This document shows, in pieces, positions 1 through 9,876 of a stretch of 64,000 nucleotides of DNA (its first letter is position 1; every line of letters starts with the position of its first letter). Made by a program: the position numbers and the translations under genes. The notes under the pieces are model-generated. The model was not told where the DNA came from. It searched no databases and saw only the letters and a list, made by a program, of their open reading frames with translations. Location of the stretch: NCBI GenBank assembly GCA_934662565.1, contig CAKUKI010000004.1, forward strand, positions 115,661-179,660, written 5' to 3'. This DNA comes from an uncultured Elusimicrobiales bacterium. Its GTDB lineage: Bacteria > Elusimicrobiota > Elusimicrobia > Elusimicrobiales > Elusimicrobiaceae.

Positions 1-1
1 A

Positions 2-3000
2 GACTCGTTAAACAGCCAAGTGAAAGGGTGCCAAAGCGTCTTAGAAGCGGCGTATGCGTTAAGCGTATTGGGAGCGGACGACTCCAAGGGTCAAAGCGCG
101 GACGCGAAAGTATTGGGCGACCTGTTAGCCAAGGGCTACAACGGCTTAATGGGGCCGAGCTTGATTGTGATGGTCTCCAAGGGGCTGTTGGCTATGCATG
201 GGGAACGCACCTTAACGGCAGAGCTGGTAAAGATTTCGCGTGATTTTCCGGACATAGGGTTATTTGGGAATGATTTTTCTTTTATTAGTGTAGCGGACTG
301 GGTAAAAGCGTCCAGCATTATGAAGGGCGAATATGCTATGGGGATGGAATACAGCTTTTACAAAGGCGGCAAATACGCGAACTTAAACAACGCGTGGTTA
401 GATTTAGGTCAATATTTAGCGCAGGAAGCGAAAGCGGGCGACAAGAGTGCGGCGTATGTATTAAACACGGTGATGGAGGAAAGTGTTTGGTATGACAGCT
501 ACGGCAACCCCGGAGTTAAATTCAAACCGTTTGTGACGGGTGCGTTAGCCGGTGGGTATAGAATCAACAAACCGGGGCGCGCATATACGCAACTGGACGG
601 GAACGGCAAAACGCAGCATATAGACACGCGCAAAGAGTGGAACCGCGCGCTGGCGAAGATGAAAAAGCTGAACATGACGCAGAGCGGGTATTTTGCGTCT
701 AGCTTGTATTATTCCGGCAAAGGGGATTTGGACCCGTACACGAACATTTATATTAATAACAAGCTGGTGGACGGCTACCGTTTAAGTGGGAGCCGCGCGC
801 AGTTGAAAAACTTTGGCAAACGTGCGCGTCCGACGGCGGCCGAATTACAGCTGTATAAAGAATTGCAACACGCGCAGACGGTAGGGAACGTGATAGACGT
901 TGCGTTAGCGGTGTTCTTTATGGGCAAATTAGCCCTTAGCGCGGTAAAGATGGGCGTACAAGGCATCAAGAGCGGTGTACGCGTTTTGAAATTGGCGCGC
1001 AGCGGAGCGGCGGCGAACGGGTTAGGATTTGGTAAAAACTTCAGCCGTGTGATACGTTTAGGTCGTTTACAGAAATACGGGGTACATAGTGCAAAAGAGC
1101 TGCTGCGCAGCCGCTTATCAGGTGTAATGGGGACGCAGCACACGAAGATAGTAGGCGGCGTCAAGAATTTCAGACAAGCGGAAGCGGCCAAGAAAGCGGC
1201 GGATGCGAAACGCGCGGCGGCGGCCCAAGCCAAAGCGGATGCGGCTTTTGCGCAAACGGCGGAAGTGCGCTCCGTAGACGGGGTGGCGCATGTGATTCCG
1301 TCCGGCATGGATTTAGTAAGAGTCAACGGTCGGCCGGTACTCGTAAAGAAAGGGTTAAGCTTTAGTGAAATTGCCAAGAACTTTGGCGTAGCGGAAAGTG
1401 CGGTAAGCGAAGCGAAAGCGGGCAGCAGCATGGCGGCGGTAAGTGCGCCGAGATACACGACGAGTGGCGCGGCGGCCGCGGTGGAAGGCAAAGTACAGCC
1501 TGCGATGGGTCCGAAGCCTGTAGCGGCGGAAGTAGCGGAGCCAGTGGGCACGAAAGGCAGTGTGGTAAAGAGCCCGGTGCGGTATGTACAGGTAGAAACG
1601 ACCAACGCCTTAGGCAATAAAGTAATGTCATGGAAACCGGTGACGCCTGAGATAGCCAAGCCGAAACCGAGTTTTTGGAAAAATTTCAAAGAACGGTTTT
1701 TATGGAACTGGTATGGGCTGACAGATTTTGCCGGAAGTTTGGGACAGGCGGCGCAGAACGGGCGCAGCGGTGGCGTATTGGCCTTGGGGCTGAACATGGG
1801 CAGTGTGCCTATGCAAGCGGTCAAGGCGGAAGCAAGCTTACTGGCGCAAGGTGTAAAGACGGAACACGTTTTAACGCTCAAAAATATGGTGATGTACTCC
1901 GACGAATTAGCGAAGGTGGGTTGGAGTGGCGCCTCGTTTAGAGTAGGCACGCCCAATGTAGGTGGTATGCAGAATATGGGCCGGTTGCCGCAAGTGGGCA
2001 GCCCCTTTGGTGCAACGGGCCCCGCGTTAGGCATGCTGGGCACATTAAACGCGACGAACATTGCCAACAACTTGAGCGACTCCCGCGCCCAAGCCGCGCA
2101 ATATACAGCCACGGCAGTGGCTCCGCGCAAATGGTGGCAACGCTGGTTTGGGGCCAAATCCTCCAATATGAATTTTAATGTTGCCGCCGTGAGTCAGGTG
2201 GCGCCATTGGCCCAAGCTGCGCAAGCGGCCGCCCCCGCGGAAGAACCGGCTGGGGAAATGTCGGACGCGGAACTGGGTGCCGATACGGAACACGGTTTTA
2301 AGATGACGTATGTGGACGAATCCGGCAAAGAGCAGGTGTTGCCTGTTAATGTAAAAATAGAAAAAGGCTTCAAAGCGGACGGCTATAACCGCATTACGTT
2401 TACCCAAAATAATGTGGCTGAATTGCGCAATCAAGCTAAATCCCCCAAAACTATGGCGCATTTCTTTATGAAACTAAAAGCGGGGGAATTACCGCGGTTA
2501 GTGGCAGCCGCCCAGCGGGAAAACATCCAACTGCAAATTAAGCTGGAATCTTCCCCCAATGTGGCGCACAAAACGGTAGAAGCACAGCTTTATGCCCAGA
2601 ATGGTGCTATGTTGCCGGTTAAGGTGGAATTGCCCGCCAGCTTGCTTAAAAAAGGCTCCCGTTTGGTAATGACCGACGAAGGCCGTTTAGGAATGTTGGA
2701 CGCGCAAGCCTTGGTGGCACAGGAGGCTTCCGGCCGGTTGGAAATGGCCAGCCCGCTCCATTCGCACTTGCACTTTTTGAATAATTACTATGTGCGTATG
2801 CCCAAACACCAAATTGGCAACTGGGTTAAATTATTCAAAAATGCCCAACAGTATTTTGATATTTCCGTATTGCCTACGCAAAATAAAGCGCAGTTAGTAG
2901 TGCGGGATGTTTCCCTCACGAACGTCAGCTTGGGTAAAACTATGGCGCCTATTGCCAAAAAGCAGTTGGGTATGTCGGTAGACAATGCCACTACGCTGAT

Positions 3001-6000
3001 GTTTATTATTAACTATATTTTGCCGGGCTTAGCCTCTTTGGTCAATCCGGTACTTAAAAAATATGGGGAAAAGAAACTGCTGACGATTGCGTTAGGAATG
3101 TCCGCCGCTGCCGGTTTATTGGCCACGGCGGCCGGATTCTACGGGTTTGTAGAAAATCAGGACGTTAGCAATTTTGACCGCGTGTTGTTTGTTTCCGGCC
3201 TTGTGTTAATGAGTGCCTCCAGCATTTTGAAACAGCTGGTGTGCAACATGTTAATCCGCGCCAACCGCGGGGAAGTGAGCGTCAGCGCGCCCAAAAAGGC
3301 GGCCCCGTCTGCGGCGGAAATTAAAGCGGCGGCAGAAGCGGATTGGAAAGATTTAACCCGCCGCGTAAAAGAATTTTTTACCAAGCCGTCTGATGTAAAC
3401 TTAAAAGACGTGGTGCTTTATAACTTGAGCTTCGTGTTCAAAAACGTAGGCACCTTGGCGTTCTTGGCTTCCCCGTACGCTATTAACTGGGTGGTGGAAC
3501 AGACCAGCGGGATTAATTTAGGGTTGGACTATTCCGTCAGCTTCCCCATTTACGCTTTATATAGCACTTGGGTCACCTACCGCGTCATGCGCTCCAACTT
3601 GCGGGATGCTTATTCCGCCAAAAACTTGGAACAGAGCCAACGCGCCGTATTGAACCATGTGGAAAAAGCCGCACAAGCGTTGGAAGAATTGTTCAAATTG
3701 GACCCGTCTTCTGCCCAGTTTACGGCTAAGGCCGAAGAAGTGACCCGCAAAATTAAAGAAAGTTTGGACGACTTGACCTTGGCTCAAGTAAAACTGGATA
3801 GCAAAGTAAAGAGCAAAGAAGCGTTTGAAGCCAATAAAGCGCAAGCCTTGGCCGATTTGGAAAAAGCGTTATCTGCCAGCGGCGCGCTGAATAAAGAACA
3901 AGTAAAACAAATTATGGCACAAGTGAACGAGGACTTTACCCACTTGGGCAAGAGCTTTGCCAGCTGGTGGAAAGTGCTCAAAGAAGCCAAAGGCGTAAAG
4001 GCGTTATCTTTGGCTATGACGTTAGCCACGGTACACGAGTTCATTTTATCTAGCTCGTTCGCTACCAGCATTAATAAGCTTGTGCCGGATGGCGCTTACG
4101 CGAACTTCTTGGTGGCACTGTGCTTGTATGTACCGTTTATCGTTGGCCGCTTGGGCGGCAACGTGGTAGGCAAGCGCATTAGCTCCGGCAGTATGTACAT
4201 TTTATGCTCTGCCCTGTCGGCTATCGGTACGGCTATGATGATTACCAACGTGGGCAATTTGGCTCCTACCATGGTGGGCGCGGTAATTGCCAGTTTGGGG
4301 GTGGGGAACTTCTTTACCCAAATGTATGACTACATTATGCAGAAACACCCCAAACTCCAGCGCGAAATTTCCGTCATCTTGGCGCTTACCATGGCGGTTG
4401 CCGGTTTGGCTACGTTGCCGGCCTCGTACTTAACGTCTATTACTGAAAACTTGGACTTAATTTACGCCGGTGCCTGTTTAGGGTTGTCTTTGGTCCTTAC
4501 TCCGGGGATGATGAAAGACTCTACCTTATTTAAGTTTGTCAATGGCCAAGTAAAAAAGTTGTTTGGCAAAAAAGGCAAAGCTGCCAAGGCCGCTAAAAAA
4601 GACAAACATAAAGGGGACGGCCCCGCAAGCGGGGCCGCAGGCAGCCCGAAAGCGGACGGCAAAAAACCAAACGCTCCCAAAACGGATGAACCTGAAACAT
4701 TATCCCAAGTATTTATAAAGAACCAGCGAGGCGATATTATCGCCTCGCTGCAAGTTCCGGTAGCTCAAGCCGGATTCCAACTAAAACCTCTGCAAGAGGT
4801 TTTTATTTTGCCTAGCGGAGAAATGATTTTGCGCGAATATCGGGAGACCGCTTCCAAGAAAAAAGATGCGCATAATTATACGCAAATTGTGGTGCGGGAT
4901 GATATCCGGCTGGAAAAATCCATGGGCAAAATAAAGGCCTCTGCGCTGAACCTTAAAAAAATAGGGGAAGGGCTTTTGCTGGCTAACAGCAAAATTTGGC
5001 CCATGTTTTTAATGTATGTTTTGTTGGGTATGAATAACGTATCCACCATTGTAGCCAACTTTGCCGAGGACCCCTTTCACATGAGCAAGTTTGAAATGTT
5101 TTTGCTTGGCAATATGGGCACACTGGCGGTGGGGTTATTTTCTTTGCCAATAGGTATTTTACAGGGTAAATTTAGCCGGAGGGCTATGTCCAATATCGGT
5201 ATGCTTTCCATGATTGCCTCCTTTGCGGTGCCGTGGCTGGCTGGCTTAAACGGCACATTGGGCGACGCCACGGATTTGAAACGCGCCGCGTTGATGGTCA
5301 GCTTTGTGCTAATGGGCATTGGCGGAGCCTTTTTGGATGTGTCCTTAAAGCCCACGGTGTTGGCCGTTTCTAAAAAAGGCAATTACCAGCGTAATGTGGG
5401 CACACTGGCGGTATTTAAGCAAGTGTTTGGCAACTCTATGAACTATTTGCTCCCGCCGTTATTTTTGTGCGTGGCGGGGGCCGATTGGAGCGCGTTTTTC
5501 CCTGTCTATATGGCGGGCAGCGTGGTAGCTTTTATGCTGTATAATAAATTCCGCATGAAAGAGCAAACGTTGGATTCGGTGGCAAAGGCAAAAAAGAAAT
5601 ACGAAGTAAGTTTTAAGAGTATTTGGAACCTTTTTACAGGAAAGAATAAAAAATCCGAACTGGTGCGCAAAAGCGTGTATGCCAACATTTTGCACGGGGC
5701 CAATATCGGCACGCTGGCTTTGTTTGTAAACAGTTTGATGAAAGAGCACTTTGAGGACCCTTCCGCCATGTGGCATTTGCCTTTCGGGTGGACGCTGGAT
5801 TCGGACGCTTGGGTGCTGCCTTCTTTTGCGCTGTTTACACTGCCGATTATTTTTGGCCGTATGGCGGGCACGGCGCTTAGTAGCGGGTTTCATATCGGCA
5901 ATAAACGCGTTGAGCCGCTTAATGCCGGTACACTGCTGCAAGCCAGCGCGTGGATAAGCCTGTTGGGAATTTTGCTGATTAATATGCCCAGTTGGCCCGC

Positions 6001-6340
6001 GCAAGAGCTGGGGGCCGTGCTGGCAGCCTTGGGCCTGACCAACTTCGCCCCGATTTTAACGGCCTTCCCCACGGATAAAACCCGCGACGTTTCCAACGAG
6101 GTTTCCGCTCTGTTATCTTTTTCGTCTGTGTTTAGCGCGGCGTTTACGGTCACTTTCGGGCTATTGTTGGATGTGCTTGGTCCATGGAGCGCGGGGGCGT
6201 TTGGGTTGCTGGGGGTATTTTTTGCGTACTTAATCCACTTTGGTAAAGAAATCCGCCAAGGTAAGTTTGATGATTTGAAAGACCCTCACGGCAACACGGC
6301 GGAAGCCGCCGAGGCGTACGAAGACCCTTTAACAGAATAG
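2..6340 (+). CDS. Giant double-MFS-like membrane protein (5' end outside window)
   Basis: The frame is open to the window edge, so the true start lies upstream; an in-frame GTG at 20 gives 2106 residues but is probably internal. From that GTG, residues 1-980 are mostly soluble, rich in Ala and Lys, with helical segments. Around residues 984-1510 comes a first set of hydrophobic helices in MFS-like arrangement, split by a long charged helical insert. A soluble Lys/Ala/Pro-rich linker (about 1515-1650) follows, then a second MFS-like helix set (about 1650-2080) and a short acidic tail. Two MFS-type modules in one chain behind about 1000 soluble residues is not a family I can name. Substrate is unknown. 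The linker is encoded by two near-perfect hairpins, and codon style shifts near position 2150, so the gene may be a fusion. Confidence 0.75.
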   Translation, partial: DSLNSQVKGCQSVLEAAYALSVLGADDSKGQSADAKVLGDLLAKGYNGLMGPSLIVMVSKGLLAMHGERTLTAELVKISRDFPDIGLFGNDFSFISVADWVKASSIMKGEYAMGMEYSFYKGGKYANLNNAWLDLGQYLAQEAKAGDKSAAYVLNTVMEESVWYDSYGNPGVKFKPFVTGALAGGYRINKPGRAYTQLDGNGKTQHIDTRKEWNRALAKMKKLNMTQSGYFASSLYYSGKGDLDPYTNIYINNKLVDGYRLSGSRAQLKNFGKRARPTAAELQLYKELQHAQTVGNVIDVALAVFFMGKLALSAVKMGVQGIKSGVRVLKLARSGAAANGLGFGKNFSRVIRLGRLQKYGVHSAKELLRSRLSGVMGTQHTKIVGGVKNFRQAEAAKKAADAKRAAAAQAKADAAFAQTAEVRSVDGVAHVIPSGMDLVRVNGRPVLVKKGLSFSEIAKNFGVAESAVSEAKAGSSMAAVSAPRYTTSGAAAAVEGKVQPAMGPKPVAAEVAEPVGTKGSVVKSPVRYVQVETTNALGNKVMSWKPVTPEIAKPKPSFWKNFKERFLWNWYGLTDFAGSLGQAAQNGRSGGVLALGLNMGSVPMQAVKAEASLLAQGVKTEHVLTLKNMVMYSDELAKVGWSGASFRVGTPNVGGMQNMGRLPQVGSPFGATGPALGMLGTLNATNIANNLSDSRAQAAQYTATAVAPRKWWQRWFGAKSSNMNFNVAAVSQVAPLAQAAQAAAPAEEPAGEMSDAELGADTEHGFKMTYVDESGKEQVLPVNVKIEKGFKADGYNRITFTQNNVAELRNQAKSPKTMAHFFMKLKAGELPRLVAAAQRENIQLQIKLESSPNVAHKTVEAQLYAQNGAMLPVKVELPASLLKKGSRLVMTDEGRLGMLDAQALVAQEASGRLEMASPLHSHLHFLNNYYVRMPKHQIGNWVKLFKNAQQYFDISVLPTQNKAQLVVRDVSLTNVSLGKTMAPIAKKQLGMSVDNATTLMFIINYILPGLASLVNPVLKKYGEKKLLTIALGMSAAAGLLATAAGFYGFVENQDVSNFDRVLFVSGLVLMSASSILKQLVCNMLIRANRGEVSVSAPKKAAPSAAEIKAAAEADWKDLTRRVKEFFTKPSDVNLKDVVLYNLSFVFKNVGTLAFLASPYAINWVVEQTSGINLGLDYSVSFPIYALYSTWVTYRVMRSNLRDAYSAKNLEQSQRAVLNHVEKAAQALEELFKLDPSSAQFTAKAEEVTRKIKESLDDLTLAQVKLDSKVKSKEAFEANKAQALADLEKALSASGALNKEQVKQIMAQVNEDFTHLGKSFASWWKVLKEAKGVKALSLAMTLATVHEFILSSSFATSINKLVPDGAYANFLVALCLYVPFIVGRLGGNVVGKRISSGSMYILCSALSAIGTAMMITNVGNLAPTMVGAVIASLGVGNFFTQMYDYIMQKHPKLQREISVILALTMAVAGLATLPASYLTSITENLDLIYAGACLGLSLVLTPGMMKDSTLFKFVNGQVKKLFGKKGKAAKAAKKDKHKGDGPASGAAGSPKADGKKPNAPKTDEPETLSQVFIKNQRGDIIASLQVPVAQAGFQLKPLQEVFILPSGEMILREYRETASKKKDAHNYTQIVVRDDIRLEKSMGKIKASALNLKKIGEGLLLANSKIWPMFLMYVLLGMNNVSTIVANFAEDPFHMSKFEMFLLGNMGTLAVGLFSLPIGILQGKFSRRAMSNIGMLSMIASFAVPWLAGLNGTLGDATDLKRAALMVSFVLMGIGGAFLDVSLKPTVLAVSKKGNYQRNVGTLAVFKQVFGNSMNYLLPPLFLCVAGADWSAFFPVYMAGSVVAFMLYNKFRMKEQTLDSVAKAKKKYEVSFKSIWNLFTGKNKKSELVRKSVYANILHGANIGTLALFVNSLMKEHFEDPSAMWHLPFGWTLDSDAWVLPSFALFTLPIIFGRMAGTALSSGFHIGNKRVEPLNAGTLLQASAWISLLGILLINMPSWPAQELGAVLAALGLTNFAPILTAFPTDKTRDVSNEVSALLSFSSVFSAAFTVTFGLLLDVLGPWSAGAFGLLGVFFAYLIHFGKEIRQGKFDDLKDPHGNTAEAAEAYEDPLTE
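4618..4750. repeat. Two perfect inverted repeats inside the linker of the giant gene
   Basis: Arms 4618-4626 and 4629-4637 (9 bp, 2-nt loop) form a GC-rich stem like a terminator stem. Arms 4724-4736 and 4738-4750 form a 13-bp perfect palindrome around one base. Both are in frame, at the junction between the two MFS-like modules. They may be relics of an intergenic region joined into one reading frame. Confidence 0.8.
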
Positions 6341-6357
6341 CCCTATTTCTTTGATAT

Positions 6358-6387
6358 AAAAAACCCCGCTTAATGCGGGGTTTTTTT
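6358..6387. terminator. Bidirectional terminator
   Basis: Stem 6361-6369 with 6375-6383 (GC-rich, 5-nt loop), A-run before and T-run after. It sits between the convergent giant gene and the SulP gene and can serve both. Confidence 0.9.
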
Positions 6388-6401
6388 AGAACCAATGCGG
6401 C

Positions 6402-8078
6402 TTATTCCGCAATAGAATGGCGGTCTTTTACAATGGATTCTGCCCGCATTAAGGAATGGTCAATGTTGCGGCAGAGGTGGTCTTCTCCCAGCAGTTTAAT
6501 AAATCCGTACTGCTCCAAGGTTTTGCGTACATGTTTTTGCACATGGGATAAAATCAGTTGTACGCCGTCTTCTTTACAACGGTTGTAAATGCGCTCTAAA
6601 GCGTGGTAGCCGGTGGCGTCTATGGCCGGTACACTGCGCATACGCAAAATGAGTACTTTGCAGTTTTTGTGGTGTTCCAGCGTTTCCACAAACTGCGTGG
6701 CCGCCCCAAAAAAGAACGGACCGTTAATTTCATATACGCTGACGTGTTTGGCAATTACTTTGGTGTCAATGTCGTCTTTGCGGCGCACTTCGTCCATTAC
6801 GTCGTCATCCGTATTGGTAATTTGGTAGACGTCCGCCATGCGTTTCATAAAAAGTACCGCTGCCAGCACCAAGCCAAATTCAATGGCAATCACCAAGTCA
6901 AATACTACCGTAAGCGTGAAGGTAGCCAACAAAATAAGCACATCCCCTAACGGAGCCTTAAACAAGGCCTTAAAACTGCGCCAGTCACTCATGCGGTAAG
7001 ACACTAAAAATAAAATAGCCGCCAAACTGGTCATGGGAATTCGCCCAATCCAACGCATCAGGCACAACATCATTAAAAATAAAAATACGGCATGCGCCAT
7101 ACCGGCAACCGGCGTGCGGCCGCCGTTTTCTATATTGGCGGCGGTGCGGGCAATTGCGCCCGTGGCGGGCAAACCGCCAAACAGGCCGGAAGCCACATTG
7201 GCAATACCGGTGGCAACTAGTTCCATGTTGGAGCGGTGGCGCTTGCCAATCATACCGTCCGCCACGACGGCAGAGAGCAAACTTTCAATCCCCGCCAGCA
7301 GGGCAATCGTCAGTGCCGGACGCATTAAATTTTGGATAGTATCCCAGCTAACCGCGTCCGGTAAGTGCGGCATAACCAGCGTGCTGTCCACCGCGCCGAA
7401 CGTGCTGGTAATAGTGGGCACGTTTAGCCCCGTCACCCCTACTAAAACGGCGGTGATTAACAAGGCTGCCAAAGAGCCCGGAAATGCCTTCCATTTTTTA
7501 GGCCAAAAAAGAATAATTGCCAAGGTGAGCAGTCCCACCGCCAAGGCCGCCCAGTTTATTTGCCCCAAACTGTGGAAATACAAACCCCATTTGGCAAAAA
7601 AACCGGAGGGAATGTTGGTTAGTCCCAAGCCCAAAAAATCGTTAATTTGGGTAGAAAAAAGCACCACGGCAATCCCGCTGGTAAATCCGGTTGTCACGGG
7701 GTAGGGAATAAATTTAATAAAACTGCCAAATTTGCATATCCCCATAAAAATTAGAAAAATCCCCGCCATGATAGTAGCGCTCAGTAATCCGGCCAAGCCG
7801 TATTGCTGGATAATGCCGTATACAATTACCACAAACGCGCCCGTAGGCCCGCCAATTTGCACGCGGCTCCCCCCAAAAAGGGAAATAATAAATCCGGCCA
7901 CAATGGCGGTGATGAGGCCTTTTTCCGGCGTGACGCCGGAGGCAATAGCCAAGGCAATAGAAAGCGGCAACGCAATACACGCTACCACCAGTCCGGCGCT
8001 TAAATCTTTTAAGACGCGGCGGGAGGAAAACTCCTCCGGACGGTTTTGAATCAGAGTAAGTAATTTGGGTCTTAACAT
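6402..8078 (-). CDS. SulP-family anion transporter with STAS domain
   Basis: A 558-residue inner-membrane carrier of the SLC26/SulP family, which moves sulfate, bicarbonate or other small anions. About ten to twelve hydrophobic segments fill residues 20-425; the family's substrate-site region appears as GGPTGAFVVIVYG near residue 75. A cytoplasmic STAS domain follows (about 435-545), including the typical MRSVPAIDATG stretch. Length is normal. It is last in a minus-strand run after the Nfu-like and PHP genes, seven bases downstream of the PHP stop. The anion cannot be told from sequence. Confidence 0.92.
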   Translation of the reverse strand: MLRPKLLTLIQNRPEEFSSRRVLKDLSAGLVVACIALPLSIALAIASGVTPEKGLITAIVAGFIISLFGGSRVQIGGPTGAFVVIVYGIIQQYGLAGLLSATIMAGIFLIFMGICKFGSFIKFIPYPVTTGFTSGIAVVLFSTQINDFLGLGLTNIPSGFFAKWGLYFHSLGQINWAALAVGLLTLAIILFWPKKWKAFPGSLAALLITAVLVGVTGLNVPTITSTFGAVDSTLVMPHLPDAVSWDTIQNLMRPALTIALLAGIESLLSAVVADGMIGKRHRSNMELVATGIANVASGLFGGLPATGAIARTAANIENGGRTPVAGMAHAVFLFLMMLCLMRWIGRIPMTSLAAILFLVSYRMSDWRSFKALFKAPLGDVLILLATFTLTVVFDLVIAIEFGLVLAAVLFMKRMADVYQITNTDDDVMDEVRRKDDIDTKVIAKHVSVYEINGPFFFGAATQFVETLEHHKNCKVLILRMRSVPAIDATGYHALERIYNRCKEDGVQLILSHVQKHVRKTLEQYGFIKLLGEDHLCRNIDHSLMRAESIVKDRHSIAE

Positions 8079-8085
8079 TTTATTT

Positions 8086-8901
8086 TTAACGTTTTAACAG
8101 TTTGCTGAGGAGCCGGTCATAATACGGCTGCGGCACCGGCATACCCGGTGTAGAGTTTCGCCCGCTGTGCGGCCCGTGATAATCGGACCCCGCAGTGGCA
8201 AACAAATCGTACTTGCGGGCCACTTTTAGTAGTTCTTGTTTTAGGGTGTATGTATGGGCGGGATAAAACACTTCCAGCCCGTCCAAACCTGCTTCTTTCC
8301 AAGCGGGAAAGTTCCACACGGCTTGCGTAAGGCCGGGGTGTGCAATTACAGCCAGCCCGCCCGCGGCTTTAATAGCGCGGATGGCTTCCACCACGCTTAC
8401 TCCGGCCGAGGGCACATAGCCGGCCTGCCCTGACACCAGCCAGCGGCGAAACCCCTCCTGTCTGGTAGGGACCAGCCCTTTTTGTTTGAGGGCATCTGCC
8501 ACGTGGGCGCGGGATACCGTATTGGATGCGCGGGAAAAAACATCTTCCGGCGTAAGGTCCAATCCGGCCGCTTGCAGTTGGGCGATAATTTTTTTGATGC
8601 GTTCCACCCGCACTTGGCGGTTATGTGCCAAGAAGGCGGCAAAGTGCGGGTCATGAATGTTTACATTTAAGCCTAAAAAATGCAGGTGGTCATGTTCCCG
8701 TGTGCTTATTTCCACGGCGGGAACAAAAGGGATATGGCGGGCTTCACATTCTTGTTGCGCTTCCAAAACGCCGTCCACAGTGTCGTGGTCGGCCAAGGCA
8801 AAAATGCCTACGCCCGCTTTTTGGGCGGCAATAACTACTTCGCGCGGAGAGGACGTTCCGTCCGAATATAAAGAATGGGTATGTAAGTCCGCCTTAGGCA
8901 T
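8086..8901 (-). CDS. PHP-domain phosphoesterase (RNase AM / TrpH-like)
   Basis: 271 residues of the PHP family. The metal site is visible: HTHSLYSDG (residues 7-15), DHDT (about 39-42), EIST (about 64), and C-terminal SDYHG. Relatives such as E. coli YciV/RNase AM remove nucleotides from RNA 5' ends or hydrolyse 3',5'-bisphosphonucleotides. Its start overlaps the Nfu-like stop by one base (TAATG), so the two are probably translated together. Exact substrate is inferred from family only. Confidence 0.85.
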   Translation of the reverse strand: MPKADLHTHSLYSDGTSSPREVVIAAQKAGVGIFALADHDTVDGVLEAQQECEARHIPFVPAVEISTREHDHLHFLGLNVNIHDPHFAAFLAHNRQVRVERIKKIIAQLQAAGLDLTPEDVFSRASNTVSRAHVADALKQKGLVPTRQEGFRRWLVSGQAGYVPSAGVSVVEAIRAIKAAGGLAVIAHPGLTQAVWNFPAWKEAGLDGLEVFYPAHTYTLKQELLKVARKYDLFATAGSDYHGPHSGRNSTPGMPVPQPYYDRLLSKLLKR

Positions 8902-9125
8902 TAGACGCGTTCCACCGCCGTCACACCGGGGACTTGCGCTTTAATTTTGCGTTCCACCACGGCTTGCAGTGTCATTTGTGCGTGCGGGCAGCCGCCACAG
9001 CGGCCCCGTAAGCCTACGGTGACAATGCCGGTTTTTTCATCCACACCAATCAGCTGGATGTCGCCGCCGTCGGATTGCAAAATCGGGCGGATTTCTTCAA
9101 TTACTTTTTCCACTTGTTCTTTCAT
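8901..9125 (-). CDS. NifU C-terminal-domain (Nfu-type) Fe-S scaffold protein
   Basis: 74 residues matching the Nfu domain alone: N-terminal helix, QSDGGDIQLIGV near residue 17, and the CGGCPHA Cys-x2-Cys pair (about 43-49) that bridges a [4Fe-4S] cluster between two subunits. Nfu proteins carry assembled clusters to target enzymes. First gene of the minus-strand run. Free-standing Nfu domains of this size are common in anaerobes. Confidence 0.92.
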   Translation of the reverse strand: MKEQVEKVIEEIRPILQSDGGDIQLIGVDEKTGIVTVGLRGRCGGCPHAQMTLQAVVERKIKAQVPGVTAVERV

Positions 9126-9197
9126 TTTTAACTCCGTTATAAAAGGTATTCTTTATTATAGCTTTTTTGGTTCCGGTGCGCGGAAATGCGTAAAAAT

Positions 9198-9228
9198 TTG
9201 CAAATATAGCGGCAATATTTGCTATACT
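9198..9228 (+). promoter_or_regulatory. Candidate sigma70-type promoter for the SH3 protein gene
   Basis: TTGCAA at 9198-9203 and TATACT at 9223-9228, spacer 19 bp, about 60 bp before the start codon. The spacer is longer than ideal. Confidence 0.5.
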
Positions 9229-9286
9229 TTGAATGTAGCAGACTAAATTTTGCTTGTGATATGGAATGCTTTATTGAGGAGAAAAT

Positions 9287-9754
9287 ATGAAAAAAATTGT
9301 ATCCATATTCGTCTTATTTTTATTGGTAAGTGCGCCCGCTTTTGCGCAAAAATACGCCAGCGTAAAAGCCAAAAGAGCCAACATCCGCACCTGCGCAGGC
9401 ACCAAATGTGCTATTAAATGGTACGCGTGGAAATACACCCCCGTCATTATGGTAAAAACCAACGAAACGAAAGATTGGGTGTTAGTGAAAGATTTTGAAG
9501 GCTTTAACGGTTGGATTTCGGCCGACTTGCTCAGCCCCGCCGGCGCTATGGCCGCCACGGTGGATTTGAACGTGCGCAAAGCCCCCGGTGCCAGCAGCGA
9601 AGTAGTTTGCACCGTTGAAAAGGGCTATCCGTTCAAATATATTTCCAAAAAAGGTGCTTGGATACAAGTACAAGATGACCCCGCCAAAAAAGCCGAAGGC
9701 GTTTGCAAAGGTTGGGTATATGCCAAAAATTTGTGGGGTTTCTTTAAGCAATAA
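9287..9754 (+). CDS. Exported bacterial SH3 (SH3b) repeat protein
   Basis: 155 residues. Signal peptide MKKIVSIFVLFLLVSAPAFA, cut before QKYAS. Two SH3b-like units follow (about 22-80 and 86-152), each starting with an N-[IV]-R motif (ANIRTCAGTKC, LNVRKAPGASS) and ending in a Gly-Trp-[IV] pattern. Such domains bind cell-wall peptides or protein partners in the periplasm. A paired Cys in repeat 1 (C35, C40) could form a disulfide. Clear AGGAG ribosome binding site; gene stands alone. Ligand unknown. Confidence 0.8.
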   Translation: MKKIVSIFVLFLLVSAPAFAQKYASVKAKRANIRTCAGTKCAIKWYAWKYTPVIMVKTNETKDWVLVKDFEGFNGWISADLLSPAGAMAATVDLNVRKAPGASSEVVCTVEKGYPFKYISKKGAWIQVQDDPAKKAEGVCKGWVYAKNLWGFFKQ

Positions 9755-9876
9755 GCAGCACCCCGCCGCGGTGGGCACAAGGCTTGATTTTTCGGCTTTC
9801 CCCGCGTAAACTATCAGTATAATTTGGGGCCGCTTACTGCTTGCAGGGGCGGCCTTAAAAAGGGTAGAATATTTGT

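Noticed and set aside
775..2166. 463-codon open frame antisense to the giant gene
   Set aside because: It mirrors the codon bias of the real gene, has no ribosome binding site, and its translation has no domain.
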